Below the pieces are notes generated by a model that was not told where the DNA came from, did no database searches, and saw only the letters and a list, made by a program, of their open reading frames with translations. Position numbers and translations under genes: made by a program. DNA of 11,307 nucleotides from Candidatus Uhrbacteria bacterium RIFOXYB12_FULL_58_10 (GTDB lineage Bacteria; Patescibacteriota; Patescibacteriia; UBA9934; GWF2-40-263): positions 1 to 11,307 of the forward strand of contig CALQZE010000002.1 in assembly GCA_943348955.1 (NCBI GenBank). The letters run 5' to 3'. Shown piece by piece: positions 5,556-11,307 of the stretch; within the stretch, counting starts at the first letter, position 1; each line of letters begins with the position of its first letter.

Positions 5556-5951
5556 ATGTTCGGAAAAAAAACACCTCAAAAAAATAAGCGAAAGATTATG
5601 CTGATCGTTGAAGATGATGCTTTGTTGTGCCGTGCATTATCAGAAGCATTTTCACATGAACTTTACGATACGTCATGTGTTGGAAATGGACTTGATGTTC
5701 AGTCCGCTGTAGAAAAAAACATGCCCGATGTTGTTTTATTAGATCTCATCTTGCCGGGTTTAGATGGATTCGCTGTTTTGAAACAATTGAAATCGGAAAT
5801 TAAAACAGCTTCCATTCCTGTTGTCGTTATTTCAAATTTAGGTTCTGCGGCAGATGTGAAGTCTGCTAAATCACTTGGAGCGGAAGCTTATTTTATTAAG
5901 GCGAACTCAGAAATAAAACAGATCATCGATTACGTAAATGGGTTGGTTTAA
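5556..5951 (+). CDS. Stand-alone CheY-like response regulator receiver 1
   Basis: This 131-residue protein is a receiver domain only, after a short basic tail (GKKTPQKNKRK). Acidic pocket residues are Glu19-Asp20-Asp21 in LIVEDD. The phospho-acceptor is Asp63 in VVLLDLILP, the switch Ser is Ser93 in VVVISN, and the invariant Lys is Lys115 in YFIKA. All residues required for phosphorylation are present. There is no DNA-binding or enzymatic output domain, so it should act by protein contact, as CheY, PilG or PilH do, or as a phosphate relay. It is the first gene after the 5501-5529 promoter, and the second receiver follows after 6 bases. No histidine kinase is in the window. The two receivers are clear paralogues (both PD(V/L)VLLDL and SNLG). 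Confidence 0.95.
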   Translation: MFGKKTPQKNKRKIMLIVEDDALLCRALSEAFSHELYDTSCVGNGLDVQSAVEKNMPDVVLLDLILPGLDGFAVLKQLKSEIKTASIPVVVISNLGSAADVKSAKSLGAEAYFIKANSEIKQIIDYVNGLV

Positions 5952-5957
5952 GATGCT

Positions 5958-6347
5958 ATGGCAAAGAGTAAAAGCAAAGTTATTTTAATTGTTGAAGACG
6001 ATGAAGTTATTTTACGAGCTTTATATTTAAGTTTTCATGAAGGAGAATTTACAATTGCAACAGCAACAGACGGAGAAACAGCTTTGAGCATGACACAACG
6101 TTTAAAACCCGATTTGGTTTTGTTGGATCTTGTGTTGCCAAAAAAAAGCGGATTCGATTATTTGAAAGACATGAAAGCGGATCCTGTTTTAAAATCGATC
6201 CCCGTGATCGTTCTTTCAAATCTCGGAACGGAAGATAATAAAGAAAAAGCAAAGGATCTTGGGGCATTGGATTATTTTGTGAAAGCGGATACGGATCTGT
6301 CTGTCCTTGTACAAAAAGCAAAAAAGGTTTTAGAAAAAAATTCTTAA
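5958..6347 (+). CDS. Stand-alone CheY-like response regulator receiver 2
   Basis: This 129-residue protein is again only a receiver domain. Glu13-Asp14-Asp15 lie in LIVEDDE, phospho-acceptor Asp57 in LVLLDLVLP, Ser87 in VIVLSN, and Lys109 in YFVKA. It aligns end to end with receiver 1 and the catalytic set is intact. The paralogues differ most in the loop after the phospho-Asp (PGLDGF against PKKSGF) and in the alpha-4 region, which commonly decides partner choice; a division of labour such as PilG/PilH is therefore possible but inferred. It is 6 bases from receiver 1 and 9 bases from the following membrane-protein gene, with no Shine-Dalgarno, so the operon structure is strong. Confidence 0.95.
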   Translation: MAKSKSKVILIVEDDEVILRALYLSFHEGEFTIATATDGETALSMTQRLKPDLVLLDLVLPKKSGFDYLKDMKADPVLKSIPVIVLSNLGTEDNKEKAKDLGALDYFVKADTDLSVLVQKAKKVLEKNS

Positions 6348-6356
6348 ACACATTTT

Positions 6357-7184
6357 GTGAAAACAGCTTGGCTCAATTTGATTCTTCGATTGTCGAACCA
6401 GATTTATCAACGAAAACAGTTGTTGGTTGGACAGGAGGGGGTGCAAATCATTTGGAACATTGTTTCGATTGTTTTGATTGAGATATTGCTGGCTATTGTT
6501 TCTCTGCCGCTTTATATCAGTGTTGGTTCTCAGAAAGTGACAGCTTTTTTGGAAGAGCGTGGAGGATATGCAAAAGTAGCGTTTGATTATAAATTGCGTC
6601 GGATTTTAACATTGTCGGGTACGGTCGTCATTGCTGTTGTCTGGGGATTGAAACTGTTGTTGATTTTATTGGTTCCAACTGTTTTTGGTCCGTTGCCACT
6701 TTATTATGTGAGTGATCTTCGACCGCCAGAATTGTCTTCACAAGAGCAGGCGGCAATTTTAGAAGAAGCTGGTATTCAAAATGCACGCGCTGTTCAAAGT
6801 TTGCAGAGACCGGAATTTACAGGAGTGAACAAAACATCCGGCAAGAATTTTGTTTTTTACGGAACGGGTGAACCGAACACCATGGTTGTTTTGTTTTTAA
6901 CGGATCAACAAACGGCTGTGTATACGGGAACGGTTGATAAGAATGGAGCATGGAGTATTGAGCATGGACAAAAAGAGTTTTTGTTAAGTGAAGGGAATCA
7001 TTCTTTGTCCGCGTTTACTTATAACAAGCAATCAGGTGTGCGCAGTGATTTCTCCAACACACAATACTTTAAAGTCAAAACAACTTGGTTGGACCTTGTA
7101 GTGAGAAATGTAGATGTTCTCGCAAACTTGTCCGTTGTCACGATTATTCTGCTCGGTGCCTTTTTGGTCATTTTAACCATCTGA
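6357..7184 (+). CDS. Three-helix membrane protein with external Ig-like domain
   Basis: This 275-residue protein starts at GTG 6357, 9 bases after receiver 2; no ATG fits the conserved N-terminus. Hydrophobic segments are at about residues 30-56, 83-110 and 257-275, the last ending the protein as a C-terminal anchor. The loop at 58-82 is basic (cytoplasmic by the positive-inside rule), which places residues 111-256 outside. Residues 152-240 read like a bacterial Ig-like (Big) domain: FYGTGEPNTMVVLFL, then GTVDKNGAWSIE, then LLSEGNHSLSAFTYNKQSG. The first 110 residues are homologous to the N-terminus of the next gene product (LLAIVSLPLY-x-x-x-x-SQKV against LLAVISLPLF-x-x-x-x-PQKV). No enzymatic motif is visible. 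It probably partners the giant surface protein in the envelope (inference). The gene ends at TGA, 21 bases before the next start. Confidence 0.82.
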   Translation: MKTAWLNLILRLSNQIYQRKQLLVGQEGVQIIWNIVSIVLIEILLAIVSLPLYISVGSQKVTAFLEERGGYAKVAFDYKLRRILTLSGTVVIAVVWGLKLLLILLVPTVFGPLPLYYVSDLRPPELSSQEQAAILEEAGIQNARAVQSLQRPEFTGVNKTSGKNFVFYGTGEPNTMVVLFLTDQQTAVYTGTVDKNGAWSIEHGQKEFLLSEGNHSLSAFTYNKQSGVRSDFSNTQYFKVKTTWLDLVVRNVDVLANLSVVTIILLGAFLVILTI

Positions 7185-7205
7185 GTTCTCTCACAACTTT
7201 TTTCT

Positions 7206-10200
7206 ATGGAAACCCGTTTGCTTAACTTTTTTCTGCGGTTCTCCGGATTTGTTTTTAATCTCAAGCAAAAAGTTGTTGAAAAAGAAGGTTGGACGGCAGT
7301 TTTGCCGACAGCTATTTTATTGATCGGTTCAGAATGCCTTTTGGCGGTTATTTCCTTACCGCTGTTTATTTTTGTTTCACCCCAAAAAGTTCAGGAAACC
7401 GGTTTTGTGTTTCCGACAAAGCAAAAAGAGACACGATCTTATCAGTCTTTTATAGTCAGAAGAAAAATCAGTATTTTCACGATCGGTGGCGCGGGTGGAA
7501 TTTATGCGATGAAAGTCTTGATTGTTGGAATCGTCTCTTTTTATTTGCTCGGAGCAACTCCGTTGCTTGCCGCCATACAGAACTGGGATTTCAGTGTTGC
7601 AGGAGATTACACATACGACTCTGCAAAGATTGAAGTGACAGGTGGAGTGGGGCAATTAAAAAATTTGGGAGGTGTTACAAACGGCGCGACAACTAATCCA
7701 AATTTTTCGACAGACACAACAGGGTGGACGTATGCAGACTGGGATCAAACGGGTGGAGAATCAAACGTTGTCGGTGCTCGTGTTACTTCTGGTGGAAATC
7801 CTGGCGGATATGTCAATGTTAGTTTTCCAGCAGGAGCAAATGATGAATTTGGAGGATATTGGCGACAGTCTTTCGTGACGACAGTTGCCGACCCAACAGT
7901 GACAGTTGGGTTTGATTGGCAGATAACAGCTTTTGATACAACTCCTGTTCCAAACACATTTAAACTGTATGCGTTCGTGGATACAGGTTCGGGCGTGCCG
8001 GTTATCGGGCAAGAGGTTTGGTCATCCGGTGAGATCTCCGGAACGAGCGGATGGGCTTCCGTGAGCAGTTTTGATGTTTCTTCAAAAGTAACAGCTGCAG
8101 GAACCTACTATTTGAAAATCGCCGCGTGGTTGGAGACTCCCGGAAGTTCAAGTGGGCCATTCACGCTCGGATACGACAACGTTCAATTAAACTGGACAAA
8201 AACAACGGTTAGTTATGACACAACGAGTCCAACCATCAATCCAACGACATCGCTTACCATGTCTAAAACGGTTAGCTGGAATGCGTTTACAGAAACCGCG
8301 ACAAAAAACGGCGGAGAAATTTCTTATCAACTTTCTGACGATGATGGAGCAACGTGGAAATATTGGACGGGTTCCGCCTGGGGAACTGCCGGAGCGACAA
8401 ATTACAATGTTGCAAGCGTTGTAAATACAAACATCGGCACATTTCCAAAAACGAATAATAAAATTCGATGGAAAGCGTTTCTGACAAGTAACGGATCTCA
8501 ACAGGTTATTTTAGATAACGTCGCGATTGATTACACCGAAAACAGTTTACCGGTTATCTCAAGCGTCACTCCAAGTCAGGGAACAAGTACGGGACGTGTT
8601 TATATTCCTTATACGTTGGCGGATGCAGATAGTGATCCAGAAAGTTTGACGACGTATGAATATTCTTTGACGGGTTCATTTACGGGAGAGCAAGTGACCA
8701 TGACGGCAGCGACAGGAGATCCTTCGCACAGCGGTGTTTCGAGTTTGACGTCATCGCCAGCAGGTGTTTCTCATACGTTTGTTTGGGACGCATTCTCGCA
8801 ACTTGGTGCGGTGTACAACACAACCGTTTATGTTCGACTTCGTGCGAATGACGGTGTTGGAAATGGTGTGTATGAAGCATCAACCGCATTCACGGTCGAT
8901 TATGTGAATCCGGTTGTGTCGAATGTGGTTGCTGTACAAACTGCAGGATCGACAAACGTTTCTGTTACGTATGATGTTGCAGATAATACCTCGACAGATT
9001 TGTTGATCGAAGTTGATGTTTCAGAAGATGGAGGATCAACATGGACGGTTCCAGACACGTCTGTTTCCGGAAATGTAGGAAGCGGACAATCAACGGGTGC
9101 GGGGAAGACAATCACCTGGAGTGCGGGAACAGATTTTGACGAACAACAACAATCGGATATTCAGGTGCGTGTAAGAGCAAAAGATAAATGGCAAAATCAA
9201 GGCGCAAATCTTGCGTCTGCAAACGTTGCGCTTGATACTCTGAATGCGGCTGTATTAACAACAGCTAATCTTCAAGCACAGCCAAACGCTGGAGATACAA
9301 CAGCATTGATCGGCGGATCGTTTACGGAGGTCAATCCAAATACAAATGAATTCTACGTTGCTATTGATGGCGGAGCCTATGGATCCGCAACGGTCGGAAC
9401 GACGAATACAGCATCGCCTTCAAACCAAGCGACAGCCGTTGGTGCGACGCTTGATGGAAATGATTACATCTCAAACGTAAAACTCGTTCATACGGATGAT
9501 TTTGGCCAGGTGACTTCAAATGAGAATACTTCACCTTCCACATCGTTTAAATACGTGAAGCCGTATACGCCGGCGACACCAACTCTTTCAAATCCAATTA
9601 CAACCACACTTGATCTCACAATCAATCCAAATGTAAGTGAAACAAGCGGACTCGAATATGCGATTTTTGAAACGTCGCAATCAAAATGGGTGCAAAGTAA
9701 CGGAACACTCGGAGCAAGTGCTGTTTGGGAAGTTTTGGGAACGGCAAGCGGACAATGGGGAAACAATACAGGTGTTTCCGCAAAGGTAAACGTGAATGGA
9801 TTAGTATCTCCGGTTGCGAATTATATTTTTGAAGTCAAATCACGCAATACATCTGATGGTGCAAATGCCGCATCCTCAGAATCCGCTTTTTCCGCAACAG
9901 CCCAAATCACAAACACAGCTCCTTCGATCTCACTTGGTTCGATTGCTCAGACAACGGATGGAACAAAGTACATCACGATTAATTACACAGGAACGGATGG
10001 ACAAGGTGATATCAACAGTTTGACGGTGTTTGAATACGCCCGTGACAATTCCGCATGGAGCACCATGACGGAAAAATCAGGAGTGAGCTCTGACGGAACA
10101 TCGAATTTGATATTCTTGCCGGGAGGAAGTGCACATGACTTCATGTGGGATGTTGGAACGGATCTTGTAAGCGTAGAAGATTCCACTGTTTACATTCGAT

Positions 10201-11307
10201 TACGATCATCTGATACCTTAACAACAAGCACACTCGCGACTTCATCAGCTTTCGAAATTGATACGATTACACCGGTTGTGTCGAGTGTTTCCGCTGTTCA
10301 AAATGCAGGCGTACGAACCGTGGCTTTTACGTATACATTGACCGATGCGAATAATTCTTTGGTCGAATTGGATATTTCAGAAGATGGAGGGTCTACATGG
10401 GCGGTGACAGACACATCGGTGACGGGTCATGTTGGAACAGGAGTAACTCCAGGAAGCAAAACAATCACATGGAATGCGGGAGTGGATTTTGATAATCAAT
10501 ATCAGACAGATCTTCAAGTTCGCATTCGGGCAAATGATACGTTTGGAAATCAAGGAGCAAATACTTCCTCGAGTAATTTTACGGTTGATACAAAAGATCC
10601 TGTTGTCGCAAATGTCACAGCTGTTCAAGATTCGGCTGCGGACACATTCACGTTTCATTATGATGTCAGTGAAGATTCTGGAAATGTCACGGTTGGACTT
10701 GAAGTTTCAAGCAATGGTGGATCAACATGGGTTGTTCCAATCACAACAGCCACCGGAGATGTTGGAACCGTTGTTCCGGGAACAAACAAAACGATTACAT
10801 GGAATGCAGCGACGGATTACAATGGTTTTGAAAAAACAAACATGATGATCCGTGTGACAGCAACGGATACGTTTTCAAACACATCGAACGCAAGTTCCTC
10901 AACATTCACACTTGATTCGCTTGCGCCTCGTGTGACAGGTGTGAGTGCATCACAAACATCTGGTTCAACAAATGTTTCGATTACGTATACACTTGCAGAT
11001 CAAAATAATTCACTTGTGGAAATAGATGTTTCCGATGATGGAGGATTCACGTGGGCGGTACCAGACACAAACGTTTCAGGAGATGTTGGAGCAGGAATCG
11101 CTGCGGGAAGTAAAACAATCACCTGGAACGCAGGTGCAGATTTTGATGAACAAGCACAATCGGATATACAAGTTCGTGTTCGTGCAAAAGATGTTTACGA
11201 ACATCAAAGTGCAAATACAGAATCGGCAAATTTCGCGCTTGATACGTTGAATCCGGCAACGAATGTTACTGCCGATTTGCAATCGCAGCCGAATGCGGGG
11301 GATACGA
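7206..11307 (+). CDS. Giant repeat-built surface protein, 3' truncated by window edge
   Basis: The frame opens at ATG 7206 and has no stop through the end of the window, giving at least 1367 codons. Residues 31-57 and about 91-123 are membrane segments around a basic loop, homologous to the preceding protein. After the second helix comes QNWDFSVAGDYTYDSAKIEV. Residues about 160-330 look like a jelly-roll carbohydrate-binding or galactose-binding-like domain (NPNFSTDTTGW ... GYDNVQLNW). Residues 336-446 form a further beta module with SDDDGATWKYW. From 449 on, the protein is a hierarchy of Ig/Fn3-like modules: type 2 (449-568 and 906-1022), type 1 (569-680, 1023-1131, 1132-1240, 1241-1349), and a long block (681-905) that restarts at 1350. 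Type 1 modules hold S-x-D-x-G-x-T-W motifs. No catalytic site is recognised; adhesion or envelope architecture is the likely role. It is the last visible gene of the receiver operon, 21 bases after the membrane-protein stop. Confidence 0.9.
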   Translation, partial: METRLLNFFLRFSGFVFNLKQKVVEKEGWTAVLPTAILLIGSECLLAVISLPLFIFVSPQKVQETGFVFPTKQKETRSYQSFIVRRKISIFTIGGAGGIYAMKVLIVGIVSFYLLGATPLLAAIQNWDFSVAGDYTYDSAKIEVTGGVGQLKNLGGVTNGATTNPNFSTDTTGWTYADWDQTGGESNVVGARVTSGGNPGGYVNVSFPAGANDEFGGYWRQSFVTTVADPTVTVGFDWQITAFDTTPVPNTFKLYAFVDTGSGVPVIGQEVWSSGEISGTSGWASVSSFDVSSKVTAAGTYYLKIAAWLETPGSSSGPFTLGYDNVQLNWTKTTVSYDTTSPTINPTTSLTMSKTVSWNAFTETATKNGGEISYQLSDDDGATWKYWTGSAWGTAGATNYNVASVVNTNIGTFPKTNNKIRWKAFLTSNGSQQVILDNVAIDYTENSLPVISSVTPSQGTSTGRVYIPYTLADADSDPESLTTYEYSLTGSFTGEQVTMTAATGDPSHSGVSSLTSSPAGVSHTFVWDAFSQLGAVYNTTVYVRLRANDGVGNGVYEASTAFTVDYVNPVVSNVVAVQTAGSTNVSVTYDVADNTSTDLLIEVDVSEDGGSTWTVPDTSVSGNVGSGQSTGAGKTITWSAGTDFDEQQQSDIQVRVRAKDKWQNQGANLASANVALDTLNAAVLTTANLQAQPNAGDTTALIGGSFTEVNPNTNEFYVAIDGGAYGSATVGTTNTASPSNQATAVGATLDGNDYISNVKLVHTDDFGQVTSNENTSPSTSFKYVKPYTPATPTLSNPITTTLDLTINPNVSETSGLEYAIFETSQSKWVQSNGTLGASAVWEVLGTASGQWGNNTGVSAKVNVNGLVSPVANYIFEVKSRNTSDGANAASSESAFSATAQITNTAPSISLGSIAQTTDGTKYITINYTGTDGQGDINSLTVFEYARDNSAWSTMTEKSGVSSDGTSNLIFLPGGSAHDFMWDVGTDLVSVEDSTVYIRLRSSDTLTTSTLATSSAFEIDTITPVVSSVSAVQNAGVRTVAFTYTLTDANNSLVELDISEDGGSTWAVTDTSVTGHVGTGVTPGSKTITWNAGVDFDNQYQTDLQVRIRANDTFGNQGANTSSSNFTVDTKDPVVANVTAVQDSAADTFTFHYDVSEDSGNVTVGLEVSSNGGSTWVVPITTATGDVGTVVPGTNKTITWNAATDYNGFEKTNMMIRVTATDTFSNTSNASSSTFTLDSLAPRVTGVSASQTSGSTNVSITYTLADQNNSLVEIDVSDDGGFTWAVPDTNVSGDVGAGIAAGSKTITWNAGADFDEQAQSDIQVRVRAKDVYEHQSANTESANFALDTLNPATNVTADLQSQPNAGDT
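7683..8195 (+). other. Jelly-roll (CBM/galactose-binding-like) domain within the giant surface protein
   Basis: Residues about 160-330. NPNFSTDTTGWTYADW at the start, YVNVSFPAG and AGTYYLKIAAWLE inside, and the closing GYDNVQLNW fit the layout of carbohydrate-binding jelly rolls (CBM4/9 style). The family assignment is by pattern only. Confidence 0.5.
8550..8909 (+). repeat. Type 2 module, copy 1 (120 residues)
   Basis: Residues 449-568. It shares with copy 2 an IPYTLADAD-like strand, a HTFVWDAFSQL core and the TVYVRLRANDG strand, and ends at the junction AFTVDYVNP. Confidence 0.7.
8910..9245 (+). repeat. Type 1 Ig/Fn3-like module, copy 1 (112 residues)
   Basis: Residues 569-680. It contains SEDGGSTW (606-613), KTITWSAGTDFDEQQQSD and IQVRVRAKD, and ends LDTLN. 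It is three residues longer than the later copies because of small loop insertions. Confidence 0.8.
9246..9920 (+). repeat. Long spacer block of the super-repeat, copy 1 (225 residues)
   Basis: Residues 681-905. It starts AAVLTTANLQAQPNAGDT and contains at least two Ig-like units. The same start recurs at residue 1350 (PATNVTADLQSQPNAGDT). Confidence 0.6.
9921..10271 (+). repeat. Type 2 module, copy 2 (117 residues)
   Basis: Residues 906-1022. HDFMWDVGTDL, TVYIRLRSSD and AFEIDTITP match copy 1. It again directly precedes a type 1 module. Confidence 0.7.
10272..10598 (+). repeat. Type 1 module, copy 2 (109 residues)
   Basis: Residues 1023-1131. SEDGGSTW (1058-1065), KTITWNAGVDFDNQYQTD and LQVRIRAND, ending VDTKD. 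Confidence 0.85.
10599..10925 (+). repeat. Type 1 module, copy 3 (109 residues)
   Basis: Residues 1132-1240. The Asp-box position has Asn (SSNGGSTW, 1168-1175), followed by KTITWNAATDYNGFEKTN; it is the most divergent of the tandem copies. Confidence 0.82.
10926..11252 (+). repeat. Type 1 module, copy 4 (109 residues)
   Basis: Residues 1241-1349. SDDGGFTW (1276-1283), KTITWNAGADFDEQAQSD and IQVRVRAKD, ending LDTLN. It is closest to copy 1, not to its tandem neighbours. Confidence 0.85.
11253..11307 (+). repeat. Start of the second copy of the long spacer block (truncated by window edge)
   Basis: Residues 1350-1367 match the start of the block at residue 681, sharing QPNAGDT, so the super-repeat begins again at the window edge. 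Confidence 0.6.

Noticed and set aside
7289..11282. Numerous short frames on both strands inside the giant gene
   Set aside because: The frame from 7206 is continuously open and gives coherent repeated modules throughout; the others are shadows, several antisense ones periodic because the repeats are.

Overview
The window looks like a Candidate Phyla Radiation / Patescibacteria chromosome segment, possibly from the Magasanikbacteria-Uhrbacteria side, although the sequence does not fix the phylum. The reasons are an AT-leaning composition, an almost complete lack of Shine-Dalgarno sequences, short intergenic gaps, UGA used as an ordinary stop (so not the Gracilibacteria code), several small single-domain proteins, and very long repeat-built surface proteins. 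The lineage call is inference from gene style and recalled family resemblance.

Left part (1-2071). The 3' end of an MltB-type lytic transglycosylase gene runs in from the left and ends at a bidirectional hairpin terminator. Convergent to it on the minus strand is a two-gene unit: a GIY-YIG nuclease-like protein followed by an SGNH/GDSL hydrolase. Upstream of that unit lies a minus-strand tRNA-Trp(CCA) gene with encoded CCA, its own consensus -10 box and a downstream terminator. Its 3' end is embedded in a perfect 11-bp GC-rich hairpin. An EVE-domain gene reads away from the tRNA on the plus strand.

Middle (2118-5494). A 905-residue exported protein carries a signal peptide, Ig-like modules, four exact 77-codon chitobiase-C-terminal-like repeats with a conserved cysteine pair, and a C-terminal helical domain. 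After its terminator comes a minus-strand 38-codon gene for an acidic Ala/Glu microprotein with three EEVAA motifs, its own promoter and a shared terminator. A single-domain rhodanese follows on the plus strand.

Right part (5501-11307). A promoter precedes a tightly packed plus-strand operon: two stand-alone CheY-like receivers, a 275-residue membrane protein with an external Ig-like domain, and a giant surface protein. The giant frame opens at 7206 and is still open at the right edge (at least 1367 codons). The last two proteins share a homologous N-terminal two-helix membrane module. The giant protein then has a jelly-roll-like domain and a hierarchy of repeats, including three consecutive modules of exactly 109 residues with Asp-box-like S-x-D-x-G-x-T-W motifs.

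The most interesting unit is this last operon. It links two output-less receivers, with no kinase in sight, to a paired membrane protein and giant repeat protein that may form a cell-surface attachment or sensing apparatus. That functional link is inference from gene order.
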